This document shows positions 37,201 through 46,197 of a DNA stretch of 64,000 nucleotides, piece by piece. The position numbers were made by a program, and so were the translations under genes. Origin of the DNA: Bimastos eiseni (lineage: Eukaryota > Annelida > Clitellata > Crassiclitellata > Lumbricidae); the NCBI GenBank assembly GCA_959347315.1, contig OY365819.1:21718589-21782588 (forward strand). Reading direction: 5' to 3'. Position 1 is the stretch's first letter. Every line of letters starts with the position of its first letter. The notes beneath the pieces were generated by a model that saw only the letters and a list, made by a program, of their open reading frames with translations, was not told where the DNA came from and searched no databases.

Positions 37201-40200
37201 GGTGAGAAGGATCAACAGTGAAACGGAAAGTGGCAATGAGAGAAAGCACAAAGCTTTCAATCGACTTAGTTCTCCAGAAGCCAAAGGACGGTCTCTTGTT
37301 CGTGCTACCTAAAATCATGCACACGGAATCTGGAAAACATCACTCAAGATAAGCATCAAGCAGGGATGGCTTAATGTCGTAAACAAACAAGATAACTCAA
37401 ATCAAACACCAAATATCAAATTATGATGGAGTAGTCGCCCATTTTACTCAGCTGACAGAGGGTTCTGGTGGTCGGGTTTGCCCACGCAGAGGCTATGCAA
37501 AGCCACACATTCGTTCTCTATGGCAGTCCTATCATATTTAAAGAGATAATGAATTCTTTGACACAGCTACTTCACAATGATCTGCCACTGTCTAAAGATA
37601 TTCAATTGACGACTGCATTTTCTCTCGATTTCTCACAATCTGGTGATTCTGAGAAATCTAATGCCAATATCGTCGACTAATGATTATCTGCCAATTAACA
37701 TATGAATACATACGATGAAGAGAAAATGTCAATTGAATGACAGAAGTCCAAAAGCAGTCATGTTAGGCAAACAGAATGTCAGACATTGATACAGAGTTAG
37801 ACAATGATGACATGACATTCTGTGGGTCCTGAGGGAGTGCCTCTGAAAGTGGGTCTGAATAGGATACAAATGCATTTGCATCTTCTTCATTTATAATACA
37901 GATATTTGAAAATTTCTTTTTTACTTTAAGTTGTTCACATCCTGCAAGCTCTGTTGACAGCTTGTTTAGACAGTACTGAACATTAAATTAATCAAATTTG
38001 GGGTGTTGGTAAAGATTTGGATAACTTTTTTTATTTAGCATAAACTGGTCTAAAGCATCGACAGATGAGATAAAATGCTAAAGATTGATGTTTACCGTAT
38101 ATTCAGTTTGCAAGTTAAACACTGACAAATATTTCACAAATTCAAGTTTTTTGTTGTTTTGCCTAATTTTCTCTAATTTTGATGACTATGGTGTCAACAA
38201 TAAAACATTTGTATATCCTTAATTTGTAAAAATATTCCAAAAATGTCCTTTCCTTTCTGTCTAGCAACAATTTGGGCACATTGTTTGTCACACAAAATAT
38301 AGGTTGTCAATGAAAAACTTCTTATAAACTGTATTGAACCTAAAAATATATCACACGTTTGGGGTTACTGGTTGAGGTTCTCTTTGAGGACCACATGACA
38401 TAAACTGGACAGATGGTGGGACAAGGAGACAAAAGCTGAAAATGGGTTTTACCCAATGTCCATTATGTCAAATATTAGGAGACATTATAACTTCAATTGA
38501 CAATGACTTTTACTATGAATTTGTTTCAATTTCCATGACTATGGCAAAAATACAATAAAAAATTGTATCTTCTTCAGTTTTCAAAAGTATTTTTAAGATG
38601 TTGCTCTGATGCAGTCTGGAAACAGTTTCTGTACATTTGTCTGTGCTCACACAGCACATGATGCCACTGACAGTCTTTTTAGATTATCCTGAATGTGAAA
38701 ATATATAAGATTTTTGGAAGGTATAGCTTGGGGTAAATTTGGGTACATCACAAAATATTTTTCCAAAACCTGGACAAATTAACAGAAATAGTCCTGCGAT
38801 AAATGCTAAAGCATGGTGTTCACCTTATGCCAATGCATTAACTTTTCAATAAGAGATGAAAAGCTATAACTGTTTATATTTATCGGCAGTTATTAGGCAA
38901 AAACGTGTGGTTGTGATAGAATGGGTGAAAAAATATATGCGATTGGTAAAGGGTTAAAGATACTGACAAGGGTTGGTTGTCAGTGCTGCTTGAATTTATT
39001 CAGCTCCCCAATTATGACTAACCACCTAAGATGCACTGAGCATCTACACATGAAGGACATTTTCTCATAAATTAATACACATCAATTGTTTATTGTCTTG
39101 GAAAAATTATTTAATGCTTCAGTAATCAGTATGTGTACTGAAGATGTCCCAACAGCAAGGCATCAGATGATATTTATTTAGAAGACAAGTGAAGACAATG
39201 ATCTTATGTCTGGTTTAATTGCAAATAGGACATTAATTAGAATTTCAATCAAATGCAGATATCATCTGCAGCTCAATCATGTGTATGGACAGCAAATATC
39301 AGTCTAAAAGTCAACAGCTTAAAACAAGAAATAACAACGTTCATCACCAAAGATCAGATGATCAGATCAACTGCAAATACTCAATTAATACTCAATTATG
39401 ACTAATTTCCCTCAAAAATACTGTTAACAGGTTGTTGTTAGTACTGCTTGAATATATTTAGCTCCCCGATTATGACTAACCACCGAGATCATCAAAAGTT
39501 TTTTACACATCCAAGTGAGAAATTTCTCAAAATTCAAGTTCTGAACCAATTTGGTTGACTAACCCTGGAGTCATAATCTTTGTCCCACATGTCATTAATG
39601 ACACAGCCAGCACCTCGCATGAAGAAGGAGCCGAGAGCAAACAATGTGAGCATCTTGGGGTCCGGAAGCTGACCAGGAGGAACAGCTAGACTGATGCTCC
39701 AAGCACATGGCAGGAAGACAAGCCAGGTTCCTAATTGGACAAAAAACAAAACTCATCATCAGATAATTAACAATTCTGACCACTGACTAACACAGAAAAG
39801 CATTAACTCAAAACATGACAATTTCATTAATTAATTTTCCTCAATGAGCTATAAAGAACAGTTTATTTAAAAAATCCTAAGTCATTTCTGCACCATTGTT
39901 GGTTGAAGGAAATCCTATCCTTTGTAGAAGTTTTAAATGCTATTCTCTGCTATCCCAATACACCCAAAGAAGATCTCGGCATCTGCTGTACTGAACTCAG
40001 TCCAGTGACTGGTTTGTCAGAAAAACAAGCAGTTTCCTTCTTGAACAATTTCAGCAGTGCCTAGCAGTCCACTGATCGATCACTACTGAAATACAGCCAA
40101 AAACAGCTTCACATTCTCAGAAAAATCCATATTAACAACTTCAAAATGAAATTTGCTATTTTAAATGTGATACACCAGATACAATAATCTGACTACCTCT

Positions 40201-40639
40201 ACTGTTCTGGAAAACAGCGCAGAAAACAACAACTGATCAACAACTGCTGATTATGAATGACAGACAGACCTATTGGTCGGTCAATCCTCATCAGACGTAA
40301 GTATGGTCGTATTGTAGATGGCGAAGCATCCACCATTGCCTTTCCAGATATCACTACGTTCCTATTACAGTTCATGCTTCCACGTGGTGTCAAAAAGTCT
40401 TTCCTACCTATGTTGCTCAATAATGAAAATGAGTTCCCTGAAGAGTAAATAGTCGGACGTTTGTCTGACGCTGATCGGCAGTGATGAGATCTTGGAAAGT
40501 TATCAACTGAACGGAATGGAAGACAAGAAGTAATGCATGACGACCTTTGAAGCATCTCTCCACCCATGCTTCTGCATTTCATCAAACAAGGTTTCAGTGA
40601 ACCTTTTGTCACGTTGTAACCATACACTGCTAAGGCCAT
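12599..40639 (-). CDS. COQ2: COQ2: 4-hydroxybenzoate polyprenyltransferase with a mutually exclusive exon pair
   Basis: Minus-strand exons are 40639-40270, 39730-39564, 37308-37187, 34935-34850, one of 21539-21409 (A) or 20690-20560 (B), 13813-13625 and 12766-12599. With either A or B the total is 1233 nt and 410 residues in perfect phase. COQ2 is the mitochondrial inner-membrane UbiA-family enzyme that attaches the polyprenyl tail to the quinone ring precursor. Visible motifs are [14 protein letters not shown] (end of exon 1), the first Asp-rich motif NDMWDKDYD (residues 169-177), RPLASGE in exon 3, YPLMKR in exon 4, NWG and YDTIYA in the alternative exon, and [15 protein letters not shown] in exon 6. 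The second Asp-rich site spans the alternative-exon/exon-6 junction. Exon 1 has a long N-terminal extension, low in acidic residues, fitting a mitochondrial presequence. The alternative ATGs at codons 20 and 25 are not excluded. The 13.3-kb intron before the exon pair is full of transposons. Confidence 0.95.
14432..14922. mobile_element. Non-autonomous hAT-like element (TAGAGATTGCAATTCCGGA ends)
   Basis: The 19-bp ends TAGAGATTGCAATTCCGGA and their exact reverse complement bound a 491-bp non-coding element. The interior has many copies of AATTCCGGAATT near both ends. The ends fit the YARNG start of hAT transposons. The flanks (CCGCCAC and CCCCAC) look like a degraded target duplication. It lies in COQ2 intron 5, on the exon-B side. 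Confidence 0.7.
15039..15263 (+). mobile_element. CR1/L2-type LINE C-terminal fragment
   Basis: The translation contains [11 protein letters not shown] followed by a [12 protein letters not shown] segment, matching the C-terminal WNxLPxxLR region of I/CR1-superfamily reverse transcriptases. It is short, broken and without a visible 5' part. Confidence 0.5.
15612..15655. mobile_element. Solo end fragment of the TAGAGC hAT-like family
   Basis: The stretch GATATCTCTATAATCGGCCC and the following ATTAATCGGCCG match the right end of the elements at 16720-17419 and 28331-30475. The matching left end is absent, so this is a truncated or rearranged copy. Confidence 0.5.
16720..17419. mobile_element. 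Non-autonomous hAT-like element, TAGAGCTGTACC family, copy 1
   Basis: The ends TAGAGCTGTACC and GGTACAGCTCTA are perfect 12-bp inverted repeats, flanked by an exact 8-bp duplication CTTTTAAA (16712-16719 and 17420-17427). Both the YARNG-type ends and the 8-bp duplication fit the hAT superfamily. The 700-bp interior has no open frame. It holds subterminal GCCGATATC/AATCGGCC repeats and an internal inverted pair around GGCCAAGGAACGG and CCGTTCCTTGGC. Related copies are at 28331-30475 and 52216-52924. Confidence 0.9.
18061..18188. repeat. 25-bp minisatellite, five copies
   Basis: Five perfect copies of a 25-bp unit beginning TGGCATTATGGGAACAGACA occur head to tail in COQ2 intron 5. Perfect identity points to recent expansion. 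Confidence 0.95.
18851..18914. repeat. (TG)n microsatellite
   Basis: An uninterrupted TG dinucleotide run of about 64 bp. Confidence 0.98.
19055..19290. repeat. 38-bp minisatellite with shortened 27-bp variants
   Basis: Five units start at 19055, 19093, 19131, 19169 and 19207, each beginning AAGGTCAACAGGTTCTTAAT and 38 bp long. They are followed by shorter copies that have lost the CACAGCAAGG part. Confidence 0.9.
19758..19880 (+). repeat. tRNA-derived SINE fragment
   Basis: TGGTGGCCAATTGGTTAGAG resembles a tRNA A-box region, and GGTTTCGACTGTC lies at B-box distance. Downstream is a GGGACCTTGAGCAAGCACA block known from many animal SINEs. Related degraded heads are seen near 49340-49490 and 53460-53530. 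Confidence 0.5.
20107..20197. repeat. 16-bp minisatellite
   Basis: About five copies of a unit close to AAGCCCAGACACAAGG lie in tandem in COQ2 intron 5, some 360 bp downstream (COQ2 sense) of alternative exon B. Confidence 0.9.
20560..20690 (-). CDS. COQ2: COQ2 alternative exon B (distal), candidate ubiquinone-type exon
   Basis: A 131-nt exon bounded by a pyrimidine-rich acceptor (CTCTTGTCTCTCATAG) and a strong donor (CAA|GTGAGT). It encodes 44 residues (first one split with exon 4) beginning [14 protein letters not shown] and ending [12 protein letters not shown]. The N-terminal half is close to the usual COQ2 sequence (LTFNWGAxxGWSA). The last residues have YAFQ where YAHQ is usual. It is 22/44 identical to exon A, with the same length and the same phase. 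By overall likeness to single-form COQ2 proteins this is the better candidate for the housekeeping ubiquinone form. That assignment is inference and could be reversed. Confidence 0.9.
21409..21539 (-). CDS. COQ2: COQ2 alternative exon A (proximal), candidate rhodoquinone-type exon
   Basis: A 131-nt exon with a weaker acceptor (ACTTTGTTGTTAG, little pyrimidine tract) and donor CAG|GTCAGA. It encodes [18 protein letters not shown]... ending [13 protein letters not shown]. It keeps NWG, WSA and YDTIYAHQ but changes the residues between them (ITT for LTF, IMIA for AxxG), which lie in the substrate-side helix region of UbiA enzymes. It has the same length and phase as exon B, and joining either to DKEDD in exon 6 keeps the frame. 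I infer that this is the regulated, e-type exon. Transcript data would decide. Confidence 0.9.
21725..22012. repeat. Segment bounded by a perfect 16-bp inverted repeat
   Basis: AATTCATAATGGCACC (21725-21740) and its exact complement GGTGCCATTATGAATT (21997-22012) bracket about 256 bp that includes the LINE fragment at 21790-21960. A further AATGGCATCA near 21771 is a partial copy. It may be a foldback or the ends of a small DNA transposon. Confidence 0.55.
21790..21960 (+). mobile_element. LINE C-terminal fragment
   Basis: Across frame shifts, the plus strand reads GRPIGNK, then [20 protein letters not shown] and REVWRDVV. This is the standard C-terminal signature of RTE- and I-superfamily LINE proteins just before the stop. 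It is too short to place in a clade. Confidence 0.55.
22013..23555. other. COQ2 intronic sequence, nothing supported
   Basis: Part of the intron upstream (COQ2 sense) of exon A. No coding domain, RNA gene or clear repeat could be supported. Only short, motif-free open frames are present. Confidence 0.4.
23560..24990 (-). mobile_element. Polinton/Maverick relic: packaging-ATPase remnant followed by a small-protein remnant
   Basis: On the minus strand, about 24990-24515 reads as the Polinton-type FtsK/A32-like packaging ATPase. It has a Walker A motif (SGLSGCGKT, about 24924-24898), an EFHEGLP block, a DDLM Walker-B-like block and a downstream LFKN motif. The frame is broken at the run of eight A at 24753-24760, by a TGA at 24688-24686, and once more near 24640. 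After an inserted repeat (24140-24520), about 24095-23560 reads as the basic Polinton small protein that contains a GNVLLTKLQ block, again with stops. The gene order and shared strand support one element. No polymerase, integrase or capsid gene was found, so this is a dead fragment. Confidence 0.75.
24140..24520. repeat. Family D dispersed repeat with inverted ends, inserted in the Polinton relic
   Basis: The left end (CACACCTCTTCAAAAATTAT then ACTCAGAGGC) and the complement of the right end (CACCCCTTCAAGGTATCTAC then TCAG) match, giving roughly 32-bp imperfect inverted ends. The right side finishes in GATTGATCGATTGAT. Flanks share CCAGGAAA(C/T)AT, a possible target duplication. Other copies are at 6530-6790 and 63306-63510. 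Confidence 0.6.
25290..26250 (-). mobile_element. CR1/L2-superfamily LINE fragment, heavily broken
   Basis: The minus strand reads, in three frames, [17 protein letters not shown] and STKTRLICL (thumb start), then [10 protein letters not shown], then [14 protein letters not shown] and [12 protein letters not shown], then [14 protein letters not shown], then [11 protein letters not shown]. This is the order of the C-terminal half of an I/CR1/L2/Rex1-type reverse transcriptase. It is 5'-truncated and lies in the 13.3-kb COQ2 intron. Confidence 0.75.
26351..28322. other. COQ2 intronic sequence, nothing supported
   Basis: AT-rich intron. No coding or RNA feature could be supported. A segment near 28140-28300 echoes phrases of the adjacent LINE region (ACTCTGGA/CGCTCTGG, AAACCGAATGCAGGC), so it may be a further degraded LINE piece. 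Confidence 0.4.
28331..30475. mobile_element. Non-autonomous hAT-like element, TAGAGCTGTACC family, copy 2, split by a nested LINE
   Basis: The left end AAGAGCTGTATCGATATCAC (first base mutated) and right end GTACACCTCTA fit the family at 16720-17419. Flanks TGTATAAG (28323-28330) and TGCATAAG (30476-30483) are an 8-bp duplication with one change. The left part (to about 28743) and right part (from about 30117) align to the two halves of copy 1. The intervening 1.4 kb is a LINE inserted later. Confidence 0.85.
28744..30118 (-). mobile_element. CR1/L2-type LINE nested in a hAT-like element
   Basis: The minus strand starts near [17 protein letters not shown] and continues through [28 protein letters not shown], the catalytic YVDD (29700 region), [31 protein letters not shown], and finally [16 protein letters not shown] with [10 protein letters not shown]. 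There are frame breaks at about 29720-29920 and near 29080-29250. The 3' end is TTTATTATTATTAAA next to the host hAT sequence, a normal LINE tail. It is 5'-truncated. The CR1/L2 assignment rests on motif style only. Confidence 0.85.
31037..31682. mobile_element. Non-autonomous hAT-like element (TAGGG ends)
   Basis: Starts TAGGGATACTAAAC and ends AAAAACCCTA, flanked by a perfect 8-bp duplication GTGTCAAA (31029-31036 and 31683-31690). Subterminal blocks of ATCGGTTT/AAACCGAT occur at both sides. It is 646 bp long and non-coding. YARNG-type ends plus an 8-bp duplication fit hAT. Confidence 0.85.
32235..32525 (+). mobile_element. LINE 3' end fragment with (TGAT)n tail
   Basis: The plus strand reads [12 protein letters not shown] followed by [10 protein letters not shown], the worn WNxLP...F..LKxxLF C-terminus of CR1/L2-like LINEs. 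It ends in TTGATTGATTGATTGA (about 32506-32523). Confidence 0.55.
33670..33738. repeat. Perfect 25-bp-arm palindrome containing two RFX X-box-like sites
   Basis: Arms 33670-33694 and 33714-33738 are exact reverse complements around a 19-base loop that itself can pair (ACAGAT/ATCTGT). Each arm contains GTTGCTAGGCAAC or its complement GTTGCCTAGCAAC, which fits the X-box bound by RFX factors. It lies in the COQ2 intron between exon 4 and exon A. Confidence 0.85.
34195..34256. repeat. (TA)n microsatellite
   Basis: Near-continuous TA dinucleotides with two single-base interruptions. Confidence 0.95.
34571..34650. repeat. 24-bp minisatellite, three copies
   Basis: Three near-identical units around AATAATCACAAATGACCCAC lie 200 bp downstream (COQ2 sense) of COQ2 exon 4. 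Confidence 0.85.
35105..36600 (+). mobile_element. LINE endonuclease-region fragment interrupted by a hAT-like element
   Basis: The plus strand before 35340 reads [12 protein letters not shown] and then [15 protein letters not shown], resembling the GDFNIH block of apurinic-type LINE endonucleases. After the hAT insertion it resumes at 36181 with [13 protein letters not shown] and weaker downstream matches. Frames are broken throughout. Confidence 0.5.
35341..36180. mobile_element. Non-autonomous hAT-like element, GTCTCG family, copy 1
   Basis: Begins CAGAGTTGTATGGTCTTGAG and ends CATACAACACTG, with a perfect 8-bp duplication ACATTAAT (35333-35340 and 36181-36188). Both subterminal zones are packed with GTCTCGGTCTTG-type repeats. 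It is 840 bp long and non-coding. Relatives are at 41275-41996 and 57004-57714. Confidence 0.9.
37331..39563. other. COQ2 intron 2, nothing firmly supported
   Basis: Between COQ2 exons 3 and 2. The stretch 37760-37880 reads [17 protein letters not shown] and GSASESGSE, an acidic start like some piggyBac transposases. GTAAAGGGTTAA near 38946-38957 resembles a piggyBac end, but no transposase domain was recognised in between. Confidence 0.3.
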
Positions 40640-41274
40640 GATGTGTATTTAACACATTTGAAGTATCTACAATTAACAACTTCAACCATGCATTTACAGA
40701 AGACATCTAAAGTAAATAAGCAACAAGTCACAAACACAATGAAGTGAACTTATATTCAGTCGACAATCAATTAAGAGGACCTTTACAATGCATCTCGAAC
40801 AGAAATAGGAATGTTTACAAAATCTGTCAAAGCCAAAATGTGACTCAATAAAGATATATGTGAAATAAACTGTAACTTGTAATTGATTTTTCAGTTCAAT
40901 TCTGGATGCAAACTACATGTTCAAACTTTTTGCATGTCTATAATGTCATCATTGAGATGTTTGTGACAAACTAGTTACTGACTTTAGGACGTTCACTCTG
41001 GGAGGTTTTGTAGCCTTGGACTCAGAGGATTCTCAATTACCATTCTGCCTAATCTGCAAGACAGCTTTGTCAAATGAGGCACTTCTTCTTAGTAAATTAA
41101 AACAACACTTGGTAGCTAAACATACAGCTGTAAAGGATAAACCAAAAAAATATTTATAGAATTTTGTGGCACAGCAAAATAGGCAATAAAAAAACATATG
41201 AATTGCATGATATTGCCAGAAAAAGCAAGCTATAAGGCTGCTCAATTACTGGCAAGATGTCATCGCACTGGCAT

Positions 41275-41996
41275 CAGGGATGCAGTCTCGAAACTGCGGT
41301 CTTGGTCTCGAATGCGTCGGTCTTGCTCTTGGTTTCGGACCATCGGTCTTGAATGTGTCGGTCATGGTCTTGGTCTTAAAGGAATGGTCTTGGGATTGGT
41401 CTCCGTCTTAGGTTAGCGTTCTTGGTCATTTGCCGTATCAGAGCAATTTCTTTGATAATTGTCGGCTATTTCAATTATTAGAGGCACCGGTATTTAGGCC
41501 CTACGCGATTGTTATCGATGCATTTGTATGCATTTGTAACGGAACCAGCCATTTCAAAATTCGCTTTCACAAATTTCAAGGTTTTGGAACAATCTAATAA
41601 TTATTTGGTCGGCCACGTGTTGTCACTATTAACCTACATTTCTGAGTACAAGTAGGCCAACATCATTCAAACGGAACGTTAATCTACTTGTTCAGATGTC
41701 TTAAAGTATTTACCTAGCGTATATTGCCTACTATAAGTAATTTAAAGTGTGATATTCTCTGGCCAAAGCCTAGGGCAGAACCCGCAAAAGTTCAGACTGA
41801 TTGCTAAAACTGTTTCTGGACCATTATTAAGATAAGTATTCCTCTGCAATAAAATTAATGTTTTAAGCCTGTTATTCTGTTTTAGCGTCTTAACAAATTG
41901 AGTTGTTTATAAAAAAGGAGTATCGGTCTTGGTCTTGGGCCCTCGGTCTGTGTCTTGGTCTCGGACCACCCGGCCTTGGTCTCGTGCCCAACACTG
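41275..41996. mobile_element. Non-autonomous hAT-like element, GTCTCG family, copy 2 (degraded)
   Basis: Starts CAGGGATGCAGTCTCGAAAC and ends CCCAACACTG, with dense GGTCTTGGTCTCG repeats near both ends as in the copies at 35341 and 57004. The flanks ACTGGCAT and GCAAGCAT agree at 5 of 8 positions only. It lies upstream of COQ2. Confidence 0.7.
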
Positions 41997-42764
41997 GCAA
42001 GCATTAGTAATCATCGTTGAAACTATGCTTGGAACTGATGCTGTCGAAAAAGTAAAAAAGTTTCATGGTCAAATAACATGATTGCTCGTAGAATCGAAGA
42101 CATGTCATCAGCTTTAGAAGAACAAGTGCAAATAAATATATAAATATTAGATAAATGTAGTTATTAGAATAGATTAGGTCACATTATAAGGATATTAAAA
42201 TTGGAACATTATTAGATAATAGTGACAAATAGATAAAAAGAAATGGCAAATACTGTTAAGTGTGCAGCAAAAGTTTTCATTCTTTGTGTGCCACAAGCCA
42301 AAAACGGTAGGGTAATATAGTCACTGTAATCTTCTTGGTACTTTCATTTGATTCCTTGCTTTTCATTCAACACTTTTTCTGTCTGAGATCCCAATGCAAT
42401 TAAGTATTTTTTCATGGCTAAATTGTAAAGCTTACTTGATAAGCATTAACATTATTAAATGATCAAAATCGTTAAATTTATGCAATTCATTGATCTATTA
42501 ATGTCTTATGTCAATTACTATTAATGGTCAATATCTTTTTCGTCATAAATTTTAATCATTTTAGTGCTGATTTCTGTTGATGGTAGTGACATGGTCTTTC
42601 AAAAACAGTAAAGAATATCAATTGAACAATTTTGCTTTTTAAAAAAGCGTCATATCTCTTTTGTTCAGTTTTGTTTTGAAGGTCAGTAAGGGTCAGGTAA
42701 AACATCGTGAAAATCAGTTAGGGTCATGTCAGGCTTTGTGCGGGTCGTTTAGGGTCAGAGTTAG

Positions 42765-43039
42765 CAGTGCTTTTTCTGGCTCAACGCGCCGGAACGGTGT
42801 TCCGGCACCTTTTTTCCAATAAATAAATAATAAAAATGGTAATTGTGCAAAAACTCAGGAATTTAAAATAAAACTTTACAATTTCAATCTTTTACATTCT
42901 AAAATGAATAAGTAAGATTGTGATCATTGTGTCCTATCAAATTAATTTTATTTGGTGGCTAATTTTAACGTCATTTCTTTCGACAATATATATGGCCCAC
43001 GGATGCGTTCCGGCACCTATTTGCTAGAAAAACGCACTG
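42765..43039. mobile_element. Small hAT-like element (CAGTGC ends)
   Basis: Starts CAGTGCTTTTTCTGGC and ends GCTAGAAAAACGCACTG, imperfect inverted ends with inner TTCCGGCACC blocks on both sides. It is 275 bp long and non-coding. Flanks AGAGTTAG and ATGTTTAG agree at 5 of 8 positions. Confidence 0.6.
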
Positions 43040-43324
43040 ATGTTTAGTATCGCTTTTGGACATATGCGAAATACTTTCGGCCGCAGAAACTATTTTCCGT
43101 GCGTTGAGAGGCCGAAATTTCGGCCGCAGAAGCTCTACGCATAGACAAAAAAGGCCAAAACTTACTTTTACATAAAACTTCCAATACTGCAGTAATTCAC
43201 TCAACTGGCATTAGGTCCAAACAGCAAAACGCTATATCGAACCTAGATCAGATACAGAAATAATGTTAAGTATAATAATATTAATATAAGAAACCATAGT
43301 ATTTAGCGAGAGCTCAAGGACTTC

Positions 43325-43406
43325 CCGTCCTTCTTACGGAGGCGCCATTTTGGGTAACGACCGGAAGGGTGTCAAAATGTTGGTTCAGATCACGGTCTTA
43401 CACATG
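43325..43406 (+). promoter_or_regulatory. Candidate promoter and 5' non-coding exon, possibly of the TMCO6-like gene
   Basis: GCGCCATTTTGG fits a YY1 site and ACCGGAAGG an ETS site, about 15 bp apart, a common core in TATA-less housekeeping promoters. This patch is more CpG-rich than its surroundings. A donor-like ATG|GTAGGT lies at 43406/43407, and the first coding exon of TMCO6 starts right after an acceptor (46191-46192). A 2.8-kb 5'-UTR intron is therefore plausible. No transcript evidence is available. Confidence 0.35.
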
Positions 43407-44169
43407 GTAGGTCTACTATTCCATAAAAGTTATTAAAACTCAGAAGAAAATGCCTACATCAGAATTAGACCGCTTCCTTGCTGATCAAGATTACGAATCA
43501 CGGTCAGACGCAGACAACATTATGCATTTGATCAGCAAAAAATAGACTCTGACCCGGATTCCTCGTACTACCCTTTGGACAACCCCTTGAGTCGAAGCAG
43601 CGCTCGTGAATGAGATGGTGCCCTGCGCTTTAGTGCAAAGTAGCACTTTAGAAAGTTTTAGATAATGATAGCTTCTTCGAACCTTTAATAAAATCTGTGG
43701 AGTCACCTTTGGAAATAATTTTAATGTGACTCCGTGAAGAACATAAAAATATATTATCTGGATTGCTTCAAGTGCTACGCGTGCTAATAAGGATTTACCA
43801 CATGATTGTCTGATTTGTTGCGTACTGCGCTGAATATAGTCGCGGAGGCTACAACCGTATCCCGCCTACAGTGTATACTGTAGAGTATAGACCTACGCTT
43901 CCTCGGAGTTCCTCCGCCAGATGAGGATATGCGAAAAGACTTGAGCGGCTGCTATCCATTATGAACTGTGCGGATGGGAAACAGAACTATAATATAGTTC
44001 TGTAATATGTTGTATTATTAGGCCTATCTAATGGATGAGACTAAGAGCGATCCAAAAACGTTCTAATAAACTACTGCTATTATAGTCTATTTCCTTATAA
44101 GTATAGCGATGTGGTAGGAGTCGTAGAACGTATTAAGGCTACATGGAATTGCATATCAATAAACGAACT

Positions 44170-44266
44170 GTCATCATCATCATCGTCATCATCATCAACG
44201 TCATCATCGTCATCTTTAGCGTCATCATCGACGTCGTTGTCATCATCGTCGTCGTCGTCGTCATAT
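44170..44266. repeat. (TCA/TCG)n microsatellite
   Basis: An imperfect TCA/TCG/ACG trinucleotide run. It yields a serine-rich open frame (44111-44434) that I regard as a by-product. Confidence 0.9.
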
Positions 44267-44849
44267 TGTCTTTGCTCATATCATCTATACAAAGATGGTA
44301 GAGTCGAATCTATATCAATGAATATAATATTACAACTGTGTTCAACTTTGCATTTGATTACTAGCTCGAGATCACAGATTCAGTTTAGTCCTCTTGACTT
44401 AAAACAAAAACTGATGAAACAAAACTCGATATAATTTCGACATAAAAATATGGTTGATTAGAAGTGCGGCTGAAATCGACGACCTAAGCTGGTCCCTTTG
44501 ACGTAGCTTATTTGCCCAGAGTGTACTCCGTTTCAACTTGGAGTAAGCTTGGCGATTGTTGCTGTTTTGTAGAAGGACAAGTGTCCGCGATTTTCGAAAT
44601 TATAAATTGGAAAGAGGGAAAACTGAACGCTGATCATTTTTCTTTTGAGTCGCTTATTCAGGTGACTTATTTAAGCGCCATTAAGAAGTCTTCACAGATA
44701 CGTTATATGCGTGAAGACTTAGTGGTATTGGCTTGCTGAGCGATAATTCAAGCAATAACTCCGATGATATCTACGCCAATAATGTGGTTCCCAGCTCCGA
44801 TAATATCTTCGTATTTGTTGGTCTGTTCCATCAACCCAGCTTCTACTTA

Positions 44850-45050
44850 AGCATGATTTTTTTATTGATCCATTGATCCAGCTTCAATTTATGTATATTT
44901 CTTTTCATTGATCGAGCTTCCATTTAGGTATTTTTTTATCAATCCAGCTTACATTTAGGTATATTTCTTTCCATCTTTTTTGCATAATTCCTTTCATTTA
45001 TCCAGTTTCTATGTACACAGTCTTTTCATTGATCCCGGCTCAATTTAGGC
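44850..45050. repeat. Degenerate tandem repeat of about 45 bp
   Basis: About four to five diverged copies of a unit containing CATTGATCCAGCTTCAATTT followed by AGGTATATTTCTTT. Copies differ by substitutions and small gaps, so the array is old. Confidence 0.65.
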
Positions 45051-45146
45051 TCCAGTTGGACATCTATTCATATCAATTAATAAAATACGCTGTAATACAC
45101 GATATATTAACTATGAAATAATAAAATATGCTGAAATACACCTTTA

Positions 45147-45425
45147 CCATTATTATTATTATTATTATTATTAAATGATATCTTCGTTTAATTTCAAACT
45201 TACAAACAGCAGTATGATTGCAAGTATTTTTGTATAAACAGATGATAAGTTTTTACAGGAGTTGAATATATCTGTTGGCAGCCATGCACGGTGCCAATCA
45301 CGTTATACCATAATACATGTAATTTAACCAATGACGCCACCTAGCAATTGAAGTCAACCTTTATGATAGCAGGAATTGAACTCGTTTTTTCTGCACTGCA
45401 CGCCAGTGTTTGATCCATTACCGCT
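45147..45425 (-). repeat. tRNA-headed SINE with (TAA)n tail, copy 1 (family S)
   Basis: Read on the minus strand, it begins with an A-box-like TAATGGATCAAACACTGG and a B-box-like GAGTTCAATTCCTG. It continues with a body containing TTGCTAGGTGGCGTCA and ends in TAATAATAATAATAATAA. The copy at 49908-50165 has the same order of parts. Confidence 0.7.
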
Positions 45426-46197
45426 CATTATTATTCCTTATCTGTCATTTATAACATGCCTAAAACCAAATCTGGCACAGAAGCGCGTTACAGGAAAGTC
45501 TGGTCGTAACAGATTTTGAACAAGTAAATATATAAAGGTTAATTTGGTAAAACGATGATAATCATTGTATATTTGCATACAAGGTCTGGCAGTCTATTAA
45601 CACAGGCCAATTTGGTAGCTATCGTTTCTTGCATCTGCTTTATATTGAATACTACGAGGATCAATCACCACAAACATCTGATTCATGTTATGATGTGCAG
45701 CCGTCAATTGCAGCTAACCAACTATTGTCTATTAGTGATTAATTTTACCCGTATTATGCAATCAACTTGATGAGACTCAGTAGTTATGACTTTGTGTTTA
45801 TTATTAAATTTTGAGTAAAGGAGAAATACTTTGCCTATTGGCTGTTGTACTTATCCAGTTAAAAAAATTCTGTTAACAAACTTGAATCCACCAATTACAT
45901 GACTTTTGTGCATATAGAAACCCTCTAAGCAACCTTACCATTACCTACGACGCATTGTGGAACAGCATGGCTTTATGTCATAGACATTGGTGGGAGTAGT
46001 TGAGGTTCAACAGAGACAGATGATTGTTAACTTGCATTTTAATTGCAAATAAAAATGTTATTGAAGGAACAGTTGCATGAGACTTACATTTCGTTGTCAT
46101 TTTGAATATTTGGCTAGTTTAATTTTACATACTGAAGCTGCTGAAAGGCATTGTTTTATTTGTTGGTCTTAATTTCTTTCGACTTCTTTCAGGTAAC

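Noticed and set aside
37760..38957. piggyBac transposase gene in COQ2 intron 2
   Set aside because: An acidic start-like stretch and a GTAAAGGGTTAA end were seen, but no transposase domain or matching left end.
44111..44434. Serine-rich open frame
   Set aside because: It is driven by the TCA/TCG microsatellite. No domain or splice context supports it.
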